64,000 nt of DNA, taken from positions 84,442 through 148,441 of the forward strand of contig NZ_CAMAYF010000004.1 of NCBI RefSeq assembly GCF_945862485.1, given 5' to 3'. A program made the position numbers and the translations under genes. Of the stretch, positions 37,854 to 47,741 are shown one piece after another. The notes under the pieces were generated by a model. It was not told the origin of the DNA. It did no database searches and saw nothing but the letters and a program-made list of their open reading frames with translations. This stretch comes from Sphingorhabdus sp. EL138 (GTDB lineage Bacteria; Pseudomonadota; Alphaproteobacteria; Sphingomonadales; Sphingomonadaceae). Numbering within the stretch: the first letter of the stretch is position 1; every line of letters begins with the position of its first letter.

Positions 37854-40800
37854 TCAGAAGTTTGCGTTGATTCCGAAGAAGAAATTCCGGCCAAAGCTGT
37901 CGAACGGATCACCGCCAGCGGTTCCAAGCAAACCAAGTGGTGGCTGCTTGTCCAACAGGTTGTTCACGCCAGCAAAGAAACGGAAGTCGTTGCTGATGTT
38001 AACACCAACGCGGATGTCGTGATACAAAACGTCTGGGTAATGAACTTGCGGGAACGCGTCAGCATTAGCTGGTGCCAATTCCACAATGTTACCCAAAATT
38101 GGGTCGCAGGTTACGCCCTCCCGTCCAGTCTGGCCACGGAAAGTACCCGTCAGCGGGCATTGTCCCATATAATTGTTCTGCGCTTCATATGAGCCGATAG
38201 TCATCTTGCCGATGTAGCGAGCTGCATACAAAACGTCGAAGTCACCGAAATCATAGCCAGTTGAGAAGCTAGCCGACCACTCTGGATCGCCTAATTCGCC
38301 GAGCTGACGATTTGGATTAGCTGGGTTCGTTGGGTCTGTGTAGTTATCCAAACGCAATGCTTTTGTAGCAATGAGACGCGCTGTCAAACGATCACCATTC
38401 TCAAAAGTCTTGCGATAGGCGAGGTCGAAATCGACACCCCGTGTACTTTGCTTCGCAAAGTTTATCCCGCCCGAGATAACAGCCGGCTTAACAAACAGAC
38501 CAGTAACAGCGTCGCGCTTCACGGTTGAACAGAAAGGATTGTTGATCCCGCTGGCGTTTGAATAGCACAGGCTGATAATGGACTGTGCAGACAAAGAGGC
38601 GATCAGGTCTTCAACTTCAATCTTGTAATAGTCGACCGTGAGGCTCAGGCCTGGGATGAAGCTGGGTTGAGCTATAAAGCCGAGCGTCAAGCTCTTACCC
38701 TTTTCCTCAATTAAGGTCGGGTTACCGCCTGAAAGGAAGCCGGTCGAAGAGGTTCGCGCCGTACAGTTAACAAATGGCGCGCCCAAAGCAACCGGGAACG
38801 CAGTGGATGCGCAAGCGGTAACAAGCGCAGCATTAGCGGTGGTTGGAACACCTGCAGCAGCACAGTTGGCAGCTGTTGTACTACCCGGTGACACAAGATC
38901 ACACGGATCTGAGATTTGTGCGAAGTTTTCTGACGCTGCAGAGAATAAATCACCCTGCGTTGGTGCACGAACAGACGTAGCATAAGCGGCACGGAAACGC
39001 AGATCTTCGATTGGGGCATAAATACCCTGCACATTGTAGGCATATACCGTTCCGGTGCGCGTGTTGTAATCAGATACGCGGCCAGCAAAGTTCAGCGACA
39101 ATTCCTTTGCGAAGGAGACATCCTTCAACAATGGAACCTGAACTTCGGCATAAGCTTCCTTGACCACAAATTGTGGTGGATTGAAGTCCTGCAAAGCGTT
39201 CAAGAAGGTCGCGCCGCTGGATGTTAATGCATCATAATCGACGCTCGCCTTTTCCTTACGATATTCAGCACCCAAAGCGAAAGCAACTGGTCCGCCTGGC
39301 AATTCAAAAAGCTGTGACAAATCACCGCCAACAAACGCAGATGCCACAAACTGACTTGCGAATTCATCCGTCCGGCCTTCCGTGTTGATGAAATCTATTG
39401 CACGGGCATCCGAGCGGCCCTGACCGAATACGTTCACAGGCACACAAGCAGTGTTAACGTTCGAAACAGCATTCACAGCGCAAATTACGCGCTGACCAGC
39501 AGCATTGGTTACAAAGTTTGTACCAGTGAAGGTGGATGGCGCGACAACAGCATCAACGGCCAAGTTAAAGCCATCGAACGCGGTGCCAGCTTGATTGAAG
39601 ATGACCAAGTTGTTGGTGTTGAAACCAACAGCTTCGAAACGGCCATAGTTAACAGCCAGTTCGTAGTTCCAATCTTCGTTAAACGTACCTTCTACGCCGC
39701 CGACTGCCCGATATGTTTCACGCGTGCCTTCAAAACGACGACCACCCAAGTCTATGTTGAAACGTGCAAGTGGGAACGTGCCAGTTGCCAAATTCGAGCA
39801 AAGGCCATTTTGTTGCAGGACCAAAATATTTTGGCCACTCAAAAACCCGTTATTACAACGAAATGCGGGTCCGCCCAATGTGCCAGGAACGCTGGTGAAG
39901 AAACTTGGTTGGCCTTCGCCAGCAACTTCAGTGCGAACATATTTGGCTTCGATGAAAGGCTTGAACGCATCTGATACATCATAATGCGCCATAAAGTTTG
40001 CGGCATAACGATCTACTGCGGCCAAGAGGCTCCCAGTGTTGCGCAAGGTGGAGCCGAAGCCACCTTGTGTATTGCCGGAGCCAACACTTGAAAAGTTGAC
40101 TGTAGGTGTATCAATGAAAAGGTTGCCCGCGTCATCAAAGCGGAGGAACCGTCCACCGCTCAAACCGCCTACGGTACCCGCATCGGAAATAGTTCCGTTA
40201 CGAATGCCGCATAGGAAAGTGCTGTCTGGAATACCATCAGTCGCACTAAAGCCGACTTCGCCGCCTGCAGCACCCTGCGCGTCGGTCTGCTGGAATTGGC
40301 AGCGGCCATTTGCTGCCCCAGTCAATCCTTCGCGCTGATACATCAATAGAGGCTCTTGACGCGTATATTCAACGGCAACTGATACGTTACCACGGCCATC
40401 CGCGAAATTCTGCCCAGCGACACCGCTCACGAAATATGTGCCACGATCACCGCGTGAAGAAATTCCGCCCTGTGAACGCAGTGTGATACCATCAAAGTCG
40501 CGCTTCAAGATGAAATTGACAACACCCGCAACTGCGTCCGAACCGTAAATTGCGGAGTTACCGCCAGTTACAATGTCGATGCGCTCCACAAGGTCAGTTG
40601 GAATTGTGTTAACGTCAAAGCCGTTGTCGCCGGGTGTTGATGTCACGTGACGGCGACCATTTACGAGAACAAGCGTACGGTCTGTGCCAAGACCGCGAAG
40701 ATCGAGAAGGCTTAGACCTGCGGTGCCGATAAAGCGGCTAGAGTTACCCGAGCTGAATGTGGAACGGAGCGATGGTAGATCGTTCAATGCGTCCCCAAGC

Positions 40801-41069
40801 GACAACTCGCCAGTGCCTGTAAGATCTTCAATCGTCACAGATGTCAAAGGAACGGCTGACTGCAACGTTGGTCGCGCAATGCGTGAACCAGTCACGAGGA
40901 TGGGCTGAGACACCACTTCCTCTTCTGCTTCTTCTTCCGCCTCTGTAGCGACCTCTTCGTCAGCCTTTGCCGGATCACTTGCGGCCGCGCTCTGCGCGAA
41001 TGACGGAAGTGCAGCAAATAAAGCGAAACTAATTGCAGACCCTGCAATCAACAAACGTGTCTTCTTCAT
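37854..41069 (-). CDS. TonB-dependent outer-membrane receptor
   Basis: A 1071-residue outer-membrane transporter. The signal peptide ends near FAQSAAA, followed by a Glu-rich stretch and a TonB-box-like region QPILVTGSRI. The plug domain includes SLLDLRGLGTDRTLVLVNG and SAIYGSDAVAGVVN. The rest is beta-barrel, with extended extracellular loops and a final phenylalanine (GINANF), the usual barrel signal. The ribosome-binding site GGGGAG lies before the ATG. No FecIR-like regulators are adjacent. The substrate is unknown; the neighbouring S9 peptidase makes peptides a reasonable guess. Confidence 0.93.
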   Translation of the reverse strand: MKKTRLLIAGSAISFALFAALPSFAQSAAASDPAKADEEVATEAEEEAEEEVVSQPILVTGSRIARPTLQSAVPLTSVTIEDLTGTGELSLGDALNDLPSLRSTFSSGNSSRFIGTAGLSLLDLRGLGTDRTLVLVNGRRHVTSTPGDNGFDVNTIPTDLVERIDIVTGGNSAIYGSDAVAGVVNFILKRDFDGITLRSQGGISSRGDRGTYFVSGVAGQNFADGRGNVSVAVEYTRQEPLLMYQREGLTGAANGRCQFQQTDAQGAAGGEVGFSATDGIPDSTFLCGIRNGTISDAGTVGGLSGGRFLRFDDAGNLFIDTPTVNFSSVGSGNTQGGFGSTLRNTGSLLAAVDRYAANFMAHYDVSDAFKPFIEAKYVRTEVAGEGQPSFFTSVPGTLGGPAFRCNNGFLSGQNILVLQQNGLCSNLATGTFPLARFNIDLGGRRFEGTRETYRAVGGVEGTFNEDWNYELAVNYGRFEAVGFNTNNLVIFNQAGTAFDGFNLAVDAVVAPSTFTGTNFVTNAAGQRVICAVNAVSNVNTACVPVNVFGQGRSDARAIDFINTEGRTDEFASQFVASAFVGGDLSQLFELPGGPVAFALGAEYRKEKASVDYDALTSSGATFLNALQDFNPPQFVVKEAYAEVQVPLLKDVSFAKELSLNFAGRVSDYNTRTGTVYAYNVQGIYAPIEDLRFRAAYATSVRAPTQGDLFSAASENFAQISDPCDLVSPGSTTAANCAAAGVPTTANAALVTACASTAFPVALGAPFVNCTARTSSTGFLSGGNPTLIEEKGKSLTLGFIAQPSFIPGLSLTVDYYKIEVEDLIASLSAQSIISLCYSNASGINNPFCSTVKRDAVTGLFVKPAVISGGINFAKQSTRGVDFDLAYRKTFENGDRLTARLIATKALRLDNYTDPTNPANPNRQLGELGDPEWSASFSTGYDFGDFDVLYAARYIGKMTIGSYEAQNNYMGQCPLTGTFRGQTGREGVTCDPILGNIVELAPANADAFPQVHYPDVLYHDIRVGVNISNDFRFFAGVNNLLDKQPPLGLLGTAGGDPFDSFGRNFFFGINANF

Positions 41070-41403
41070 ATTTAAGCTCCCCAGCTTATTTTTGACCTAA
41101 TTCTACGGCCGAACATCCGCTTTGAAAGCCGAACGTAATTTCCTATATTATCTTGTAAACCAAGGTAAATCAAGAGTGCAACCAACGCTGTCCAAAATGC
41201 GAAGTTTCTTTTCAGATGTTGCTGTTATGCAACAGTGCTCATCAGGCGTTCATCGAAGCCCGCATGTTTCGTTGCGTTCAAAAAATGCCGAAGGCCGTTA
41301 TGCAGGTTCACACCATGCCCGCGGCTGGAGGTATAATTCACCAATGTTGCAGTGCACTATGGCTTGATGCTATCAGGGTGCAACATTACCGGAAGGACCA
41401 AAG
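41070..41403. other. divergent intergenic region, receptor / phaR
   Basis: This 334-base gap must hold the promoters of the TonB-dependent receptor (minus) and phaR (plus). It is rich in TGCAA/TTGCA words, for example GTTGC-TGTTAT-GCAAC at about 41219-41234, and has a perfect 9-base inverted repeat next to phaR. I see no gene in it. Confidence 0.6.
41343..41387 (+). promoter_or_regulatory. candidate PhaR operator (perfect 9-bp inverted repeat)
   Basis: AATGTTGCA at 41343-41351 and TGCAACATT at 41379-41387 form an exact inverted repeat with arm centres 36 bases apart, ending 16 bases before the phaR ATG. PhaR proteins repress their own genes and bind TGC-rich DNA, so autoregulation is the natural reading; this is inference. 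Confidence 0.5.
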
Positions 41404-41970
41404 ATGGCACGTACGGCCAACAAAAATGGTGATGGCCCAATCATCATTAAAAAATACGCTAACCGCAGGCTGTATAATATGCAGTCGTCGAAATATATTA
41501 CGCTTGATTTCCTTGCAGATCTCACGCGCAAAGATATTGATTTCAAGGTACTTGACGCCAAATCCAATGAGGATATCACGCACGGCGTCTTGACGCAGAT
41601 CATCATGGATGAGGAAAATAGCGGGCAGCAAATGTTGCCGGTTGGCTTCCTGAAGCAGCTGATCGCAATGTATGGTGACTCCATGCAAGGCATGGTGCCG
41701 CAGTTTTTGGAAACGTCGATGGACAATTTCCGCAAGAACCAGCGACAGGTTCAAGAAGTGATTGAAACAGCTATCACCTCTGGTCCTTTTGGCCATTTGG
41801 CAAAGCAGAATATCGAATTTATGCGCTCTGCGCGGGAAGCGTTGATGCCAAATTTGGGTAACCTCACGGGCAAAAAGCCCGAACGCGACGAAACCGTTGC
41901 CGAGCTAAAACAGCAGATCGCGGCGCTACAGGCGCAAATTGATAAAATGGCCGCTGACCGCGCCTCATAA
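41404..41970 (+). CDS. phaR: polyhydroxyalkanoate synthesis repressor PhaR
   Basis: A DNA- and PHA-granule-binding repressor of polyhydroxyalkanoate genes. The N-terminal DNA-binding domain reads IIKKYANRRLYN, then SSKYITLDFLADL and GVLTQIIMDEE. The accumulation-regulator domain follows, and the last 30 residues form a predicted coiled coil (TVAELKQQIAALQAQI). It is 188 residues. PHA synthase and phasin genes are not in the window. The next gene, proS, starts 26 bases after the stop. Confidence 0.94.
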   Translation: MARTANKNGDGPIIIKKYANRRLYNMQSSKYITLDFLADLTRKDIDFKVLDAKSNEDITHGVLTQIIMDEENSGQQMLPVGFLKQLIAMYGDSMQGMVPQFLETSMDNFRKNQRQVQEVIETAITSGPFGHLAKQNIEFMRSAREALMPNLGNLTGKKPERDETVAELKQQIAALQAQIDKMAADRAS

Positions 41971-41996
41971 TTCCCTCAAAGATAACAGGTAAGATT

Positions 41997-43526
41997 TTGA
42001 TAAAACATGCTTTAAGCGTCACCCGCGCGCAGAATTTCTCTGGCTGGTATCAGGAAGTCATTTCGGAGGCCGATTTGGCCGAGGAATCCGGTGTGCGTGG
42101 ATGCATGGTCATCCGGCCTTGGGGCTATGGCATGTGGGAACGTATCCAAAAGCTTATGGACGCAGAGATTAAGGCCGCTGGCGTTGAAAACTGCTATTTC
42201 CCATTATTCATACCCTTATCCTTCTTTGAAAAAGAGGCCGACCATGTCGAAGGCTTTGCCAAAGAAATGGCGGTTGTCACGCATCACCGCCTTATCAGTG
42301 ATGGCAATGGCAAGCTGATCCCTGATCCAGGATCGAAGTTAGAGGAGCCGCTTGTCGTGCGCCCCACATCGGAAACGGTGATTGGCGCAGCGATGAGCCG
42401 CTGGGTACAAAGCTGGCGCGATTTGCCTTTGATGGTGAACCAATGGGCCAATGTTGTGCGCTGGGAAATGCGGACCCGCATGTTCCTGCGCACCAGCGAG
42501 TTTTTGTGGCAGGAAGGGCACACCGCCCATGTGGATCGCCAAGATGCGATGCAGGAAACGATGCGCGCGCTGGAAATGTACCGTGCTTTTGCCGAAGGTC
42601 CGCTGGCGATGCCCGTAGTCGCTGGAGAAAAGCCTGAGAATGAGCGCTTCCCCGGCGCGGTTGCAACCTACAGCATCGAAGCGATGATGCAGGATGGAAA
42701 AGCGCTACAAGCGGGTACTTCGCATTATCTGGGCACGGGCTTTGCCGAAGCATCCGGCATTAAATATCAGGATAAAGACGGCAATCAGCAATTCGCGCAT
42801 ACGACAAGCTGGGGGGTCTCCACGCGCATGATTGGCGGCGTCATCATGACCCATGGCGATGACGATGGCCTGCGCTGCCCGCCGCAAATCGCTCCACATC
42901 AGATCGTCATCATTCCCATGTTGCGCGATAATGACGAAGACGAGGCTGTATTGGCATATTGTCGCAGCCTGCGCGCGGAATTGTTGGCACTCAACGTTTT
43001 TGGCGAACCTTTGCGCGTGTTGCTGGATACAAAGGCGACGAAGGCGTCGAACAAGCGCTGGGCCTGGGTCAAAAAAGGCGCGCCGATCATTGTTGAGGTG
43101 GGGCCACGCGACATGGGCGAGGGCAAGGCCGCGGTCATCCGCCGCGATAGCCTGTATAAGGACGACGGCAAGCTTGCGACTGCATTCACGCCGCGCGCCG
43201 AATTTGTTATGTCTGCGCCCGGGTTGTTGGAGGATATCCAGAGCAATTTATATACCGAGGCAAAAGCGCGGTTAGAGACCAATATTCACCGCGACGTGAT
43301 GGATCTTGCCCAACATTTTGCCGGCGATGAGGCCGGTTTTGCAGGCTGGGTTGAGGTGCAATGGTCACGACCAACTGGTACGGCGCTCGACGCCATAGTG
43401 GCACAACTCAAAGCCTTGAAAATCACCATGCGCAACAGCCCCATCGACGCCTTACCCGCCGACGGCCCCTGCTTCTTTACAGGCGCGCCAGCGGTGGAAC
43501 GAATACTGATTGGGCGGACTTATTAG
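41997..43526 (+). CDS. proS: prolyl-tRNA synthetase, archaeal/eukaryal (type 3) form
   Basis: Class II aminoacyl-tRNA synthetase charging tRNA-Pro. Motif 2 is VVRWEMR; QAGTSHYLGTGFAEASGI and CPPQIAPHQIVIIPML are typical of the archaeal/eukaryal-type enzyme. The bacterial-type editing insertion is absent. The protein ends in GRTY: a terminal tyrosine is characteristic of the type 3 C-terminal extension. At 509 residues it fits that class rather than the roughly 440-residue short bacterial type common in alphaproteobacteria. The start is TTG 41997, preceded by AGGTAAG. Confidence 0.93.
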   Translation: MIKHALSVTRAQNFSGWYQEVISEADLAEESGVRGCMVIRPWGYGMWERIQKLMDAEIKAAGVENCYFPLFIPLSFFEKEADHVEGFAKEMAVVTHHRLISDGNGKLIPDPGSKLEEPLVVRPTSETVIGAAMSRWVQSWRDLPLMVNQWANVVRWEMRTRMFLRTSEFLWQEGHTAHVDRQDAMQETMRALEMYRAFAEGPLAMPVVAGEKPENERFPGAVATYSIEAMMQDGKALQAGTSHYLGTGFAEASGIKYQDKDGNQQFAHTTSWGVSTRMIGGVIMTHGDDDGLRCPPQIAPHQIVIIPMLRDNDEDEAVLAYCRSLRAELLALNVFGEPLRVLLDTKATKASNKRWAWVKKGAPIIVEVGPRDMGEGKAAVIRRDSLYKDDGKLATAFTPRAEFVMSAPGLLEDIQSNLYTEAKARLETNIHRDVMDLAQHFAGDEAGFAGWVEVQWSRPTGTALDAIVAQLKALKITMRNSPIDALPADGPCFFTGAPAVERILIGRTY

Positions 43527-43529
43527 AGC

Positions 43530-45800
43530 ATGACCAAATATGCGCAATTTGAAGGCCTCCCCACCCGAGATCAGATCCTTGAATTTATCAAAATATCAAA
43601 GGACCCTGCGGGCAAACGGGAAATTGCGCGGGAATTTGGCTTGCGCGGGCATGAGAAAATCGCGCTGAAGGCCTTGTTAAAGGACATGACCGACGAAGGG
43701 CTGATTGACATGGCCCCGGGCCGTGCCTTTCATAAAATGGGCGGCCTGCCGAAGGTTACGGTGCTCAAGATTGTTGCGATTGATGGCGATAACACTGTCG
43801 CTGTACCGGAGCATTGGGAAGCCGAAGGCATTCCATTACCCAAAATTCGGGTGATAGAAGCCAAAGGCAAGCGTGGCGCCTTGGGCATTGGTGACCGCAT
43901 ATTGGCGCGCACCGAAGAGCGTGGCAGCGGCCACGTCGCGCACGTCATGAAGAAGCTGGCAAAAGGCAGCGAGCAGATTTTGGGTGTGGTCGAAGGCGGC
44001 GAAAATGGTCGTTTCTGGCTAAAGTCCGTCGACAAGAAAGCGCGCTTTGATACGCAAATTGGTGACGTTGGCAATGCGAAGGCCGGGGAACTCGTACTCG
44101 CCGAATTGACGGGCAACGCACACAAGAAATCGGCTCGGGTCACGCAAGTTTTGGGTGACCCATTTGCGCCTAAAAGCTTCAGCCTGATCGCCATCCACAA
44201 ATTTGGCATTCCGTTTGAAATGCCCGAGGCGGCGGAACGCGAAGCAGGGCGCGTCCGCGAATTGCCGGTTACGGACGACCATCGTGAAGACCTGCGCCAT
44301 TTACCCATCATTGCCATAGATCCACGCGACGCGCGCGACTTCGATGACGCTATCTGGGCGACCCCCAATGCCGATACCGGCGGCTTTGATGCTATCGTCG
44401 CGATTGCCGATGTGAGCTATTATGTCCGTCCCGGTAGCGCATTGGACCATGAAGCATCGAAGCGCGGCAACAGTGTCTATTTTCCCGACCTTGTCGTGCC
44501 GATGCTACCGCACGCACTGTCTTCGGACAAATGTTCGCTCAGGGCAGGGGAGGATCGCGCCGTGATCGCCTGCCACCTTGCTATCGGCAAAACTGGGCAA
44601 GTGACGTCATGGCGTTTCACGCGCGCTATCGCGCGAATTGCGGCCAATATTCCTTATCCAGACGCCCAAGCCGCTATCGATGGGCAGATGGAAAATCCAT
44701 TGCTAGATACGGCGCTCAAGCCGCTTTGGGCGTGCTGGAGATTGCTTTCTAAGGCGCGGAACAAGCGCGGGCCGCTGGAGCTCAATCTACCAGAAAAGCG
44801 CATTACACTTGACGATCAAGGCCGCGTCACGGGCGTTGCCGAGCGCGAACAGTTGGAAGCACATCGTTTGGTCGAAGACTTCATGATCGCCGCCAATGTC
44901 GCCGCCGCTAAAGCGCTGGAGGCAAAGAAATCCTCGTTGATATATCGCGCGCATGAACCGCCAAGCCGTGAAAAACTGGTGGCACTGAAGGAATATCTGA
45001 AGACTTTTGACATCGAATTTGCGCTTGGTCAGGTGGTCAAGCCTGAGACATTCAACAATATCCTCGAAAAAATCATCGAAGAAGAAGTGCGTCCGCAGAT
45101 CATGGAAGCGGTGTTGCGCAGCCAGACGCAAGCTTATTATGGCCCCAATAATGTTGGCCACTTCGGCTTGTCATTGGGCAGCTACGCCCATTTCACCTCA
45201 CCAATCCGGCGCTATGCCGACCTTATCGTGCACCGCGCATTGGTGAGCGCTTACGGGCTTGAGATGCCTAAGCCGAAAATCAACGATGTTGAGCCTATAA
45301 CGGGCTTGACCGAGGCTGCGATTACGAAGCTTGCGGCCACCGCAGAAGCCATCAGCCGCACCGAACGTCGCGCGATGGAAGCGGAGCGGGAAACGACAGA
45401 TCGTTATATCGCGGCCTATCTTTCCGCGCATGTTGGGCAAATCGTTCAAGCGCGGATTACGGGTGTTCAGAATTTTGGATTTTTCGCAACCGTACAAGGG
45501 GTCGGCGGCGACGGATTGGTGCCTGCCTCAACCTTGGGTAAGGATTATTTCCATTATGACGAGGCCAGCCAGACACTGATTGGCGAAAAAACACGGCAGG
45601 AATATCGGCCGGGCATGTGCCTTGAACTGCGCTTGGCGGAAGCGAACCCGATTTCAGGGTCGCTGCGCTTTGAATTGCCGGAGGGCGGAAGCTACGCCCC
45701 CGATCGGTTTAAGCATAAGGGCAAGCCCAAGGCGGGCAAATATGATGCGGGAAAGCGCGGTAGGCCGGGGAATATCCGGCATCAGGGAAAGAGGCGTTAG
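43530..45800 (+). CDS. rnr: ribonuclease R
   Basis: 3'-5' exoribonuclease of the RNB (RNase II) family that degrades structured RNA. An N-terminal winged-helix and cold-shock region precedes the RNB catalytic domain with the acidic cluster IDPRDARDFDDAIWA and YAHFTSPIRRYADLIVHRAL. An S1 RNA-binding domain near residues 640-720 has ITGVQNFGFFATVQG. The C-terminus is short and basic (KHKGKPKAGK), as in RNase R. The protein is 756 residues and starts 3 bases after proS, so the two are probably co-transcribed. Confidence 0.94.
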   Translation: MTKYAQFEGLPTRDQILEFIKISKDPAGKREIAREFGLRGHEKIALKALLKDMTDEGLIDMAPGRAFHKMGGLPKVTVLKIVAIDGDNTVAVPEHWEAEGIPLPKIRVIEAKGKRGALGIGDRILARTEERGSGHVAHVMKKLAKGSEQILGVVEGGENGRFWLKSVDKKARFDTQIGDVGNAKAGELVLAELTGNAHKKSARVTQVLGDPFAPKSFSLIAIHKFGIPFEMPEAAEREAGRVRELPVTDDHREDLRHLPIIAIDPRDARDFDDAIWATPNADTGGFDAIVAIADVSYYVRPGSALDHEASKRGNSVYFPDLVVPMLPHALSSDKCSLRAGEDRAVIACHLAIGKTGQVTSWRFTRAIARIAANIPYPDAQAAIDGQMENPLLDTALKPLWACWRLLSKARNKRGPLELNLPEKRITLDDQGRVTGVAEREQLEAHRLVEDFMIAANVAAAKALEAKKSSLIYRAHEPPSREKLVALKEYLKTFDIEFALGQVVKPETFNNILEKIIEEEVRPQIMEAVLRSQTQAYYGPNNVGHFGLSLGSYAHFTSPIRRYADLIVHRALVSAYGLEMPKPKINDVEPITGLTEAAITKLAATAEAISRTERRAMEAERETTDRYIAAYLSAHVGQIVQARITGVQNFGFFATVQGVGGDGLVPASTLGKDYFHYDEASQTLIGEKTRQEYRPGMCLELRLAEANPISGSLRFELPEGGSYAPDRFKHKGKPKAGKYDAGKRGRPGNIRHQGKRR

Positions 45801-45829
45801 GCGGGTTACGCAAAGCGTTCCTGAAGACT

Positions 45830-46285
45830 TTAACTCAATTCATCCAATTGTGCGTCGCTAAGCGATCCGGGAATAACCATGACAGGGCAGGGTAAGGTCC
45901 CTGCATTTACGCCCGTAAAGTGGCTAATTAACGGACCAGGCGCGCCTTGGGCGGCGGCACCCAGCACGAGCGCGGCGATACCGGGATGTTCCTCCAACAT
46001 GACTTTTACAACGTCAATAGCCTCGCCGGGCTTAACGGTAATATCGGGACGAACGCCCATTTCGTCGAAGATTGAACCTGCGGCCGCGGTTACAAGCTGC
46101 TCCGCCCGGTCGCGCGCTTCTGCTTCCATTGTCGCCTGAACACCCCCCCAAGCGACAAAATCCGCTTGCTCAACAAGCGCCAAAATATGAACTGCGCCGG
46201 CCGTTTTGGCCGCCCGGCGCGATGCAAAACGCAAGGCAAGCCGTGCTTCCTCGGTTTCGTCGATAACCACCAGATATGTCCGCAT
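45830..46285 (-). CDS. universal stress protein family
   Basis: A 151-residue UspA-fold protein with LVVIDETEEARLALRFA at the N-terminus and ALVLGAAAQGAPGPLISHF near the C-terminus; the last strand is CPVMVIPG. The glycine-rich stretch is not a perfect ATP-binding G-2x-G-9x-G(S/T) motif (GAAAQGAPGPLISHFTG). The start at 46285 is supported by GGGGGAAATA in front. The open frame continues 283 codons further, antisense to pdhC, but that part is not coding. It is convergent with rnr and divergent from pdhC. Confidence 0.85.
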   Translation of the reverse strand: MRTYLVVIDETEEARLALRFASRRAAKTAGAVHILALVEQADFVAWGGVQATMEAEARDRAEQLVTAAAGSIFDEMGVRPDITVKPGEAIDVVKVMLEEHPGIAALVLGAAAQGAPGPLISHFTGVNAGTLPCPVMVIPGSLSDAQLDELS

Positions 46286-46438
46286 TATTTCCCCCGGAGC
46301 TCGCTTCGCCCGCAGCCTTGCATGAATTCGTATAGACTGCGCGAAATTTGAAGGATTGGCAACCTCATCACGCTTGACGCTTGGGAAAGCTTGGCTATGC
46401 GGAGAACTATAACGACGACCATAAAAGGCTAGTATTCG

Positions 46439-47740
46439 ATGTATATAGAACTCAAAATGCCCGCCCTTTCTCCCACGATGGAAGAAGGCACATTGGCTCG
46501 GTGGCTGGTCAAGGAAGGCGACAAAGTGTCTTCCGGAGATTTGCTGGCCGAAATTGAGACCGATAAGGCGACAATGGAGTTCGAAGCCGTTGATGAGGGT
46601 ATCGTGACCCAGATATTGGTGGCTGAGGGAACCGATGGCGTGAAGGTCGGCGCGGTTATCGCGATGATTCAGGGTGAGGATGAGGAAGCAGCGCCCTCTG
46701 CTGCTGCGCCGGTCCAACCCGTCCCGCCTGTCGTAGCGGAGAAGGTTGTTCCAAGCGCGCAGGCCGCAGAGCCGACCGCGGCAGCGCCCCGTCCGCAGGC
46801 GGCCGCAGCAAGTCCCGCGCCATCGCAAAGCAATGACCGCGTTAAAGCGAGCCCACTTGCCAAACGTATTGCCGTCAACAAGGGCCTTGATCTGACCGCC
46901 GTCGCTGGCACAGGCCCGAATGGGCGTATTGTGAAAGCTGATGTGGACGCGCTCTCTGGCGAGGGCCGAAGTCCAGTCGCGGCTCCCGCGTCGAATGCTG
47001 GCCTTCGTGCAGAAGCGCCCGTCGCAAAACTCGCGGCAATTAACACCGACATTCCGCATGCGGTCGTCAAGCTCAGCAATATGCGCAAGACCATCGCGCG
47101 CCGCCTGACCGAGAGCAAGCAGCAAGTGCCGCATATTTACCTGACGGTAGATGTCCGCCTTGACGCCTTATTAAAGTTGCGTGGCGAATTGAACGCCAGC
47201 CTTGAAAGCCGCGGCATCAAGCTGTCGGTCAATGATATGTTGATCAAGGCGCTGGCGCTGACTTTGATTCAAGTGCCTGCGTGCAATGTCAGCTTTGCCG
47301 GCGACAATATGCTGCAATATAGCCGCGCAGACATCAGCGTCGCGGTATCTGTGCCGACTGGCCTGATAACCCCCATCGTTACGGACGCTGCAAACAAATC
47401 GCTGTCCAAAATCTCGACCGAAGTGGCCGAGCTTGCAGCGCGTGCCAAGGATGGCAAGTTGCAGCCGCATGAATATCAAGGCGGCACAGCGTCTATTTCC
47501 AACATGGGTATGATGGGCATCAAGCAATTTGATGCTGTCATCAACCCGCCACAAGCGATGATCCTCGCGGTCGGGGCAGGGGAAAAGCGGCCCTATATTG
47601 TCGATGACGCTTTGGCCATTGCCACGGTTATGAGCGTTACCGGCTCCTTCGATCACCGCGCCATCGACGGCGCAGACGGCGCGATGTTTATGAAAGTGTT
47701 CAAGGAACTGGTGGAGAATCCTTTGGGGTTGGTGGCGTAA
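46439..47740 (+). CDS. pdhC: pyruvate dehydrogenase E2 (dihydrolipoamide acetyltransferase)
   Basis: Core subunit of the pyruvate dehydrogenase complex, moving acetyl groups from lipoate to CoA. One lipoyl domain carries the lipoyl-lysine in [10 protein letters not shown] (Lys43). An Ala/Pro-rich linker leads to the E1/E3-binding domain ([27 protein letters not shown]), and the C-terminal catalytic domain ends with [13 protein letters not shown]. The 433-residue size is right. The initial [12 protein letters not shown] is the PDH-type lipoyl start, not that of 2-oxoglutarate dehydrogenase. The E1 genes are not adjacent; lpd follows directly. Confidence 0.94.
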   Translation: MYIELKMPALSPTMEEGTLARWLVKEGDKVSSGDLLAEIETDKATMEFEAVDEGIVTQILVAEGTDGVKVGAVIAMIQGEDEEAAPSAAAPVQPVPPVVAEKVVPSAQAAEPTAAAPRPQAAAASPAPSQSNDRVKASPLAKRIAVNKGLDLTAVAGTGPNGRIVKADVDALSGEGRSPVAAPASNAGLRAEAPVAKLAAINTDIPHAVVKLSNMRKTIARRLTESKQQVPHIYLTVDVRLDALLKLRGELNASLESRGIKLSVNDMLIKALALTLIQVPACNVSFAGDNMLQYSRADISVAVSVPTGLITPIVTDAANKSLSKISTEVAELAARAKDGKLQPHEYQGGTASISNMGMMGIKQFDAVINPPQAMILAVGAGEKRPYIVDDALAIATVMSVTGSFDHRAIDGADGAMFMKVFKELVENPLGLVA

Positions 47741-47741
47741 A

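Noticed and set aside
46286..47134. A 283-codon open extension of the universal stress protein frame, antisense to pdhC
   Set aside because: The sequence is Arg/His-rich without family similarity, lies opposite a certain gene, and the real start at 46285 has its own ribosome-binding site.
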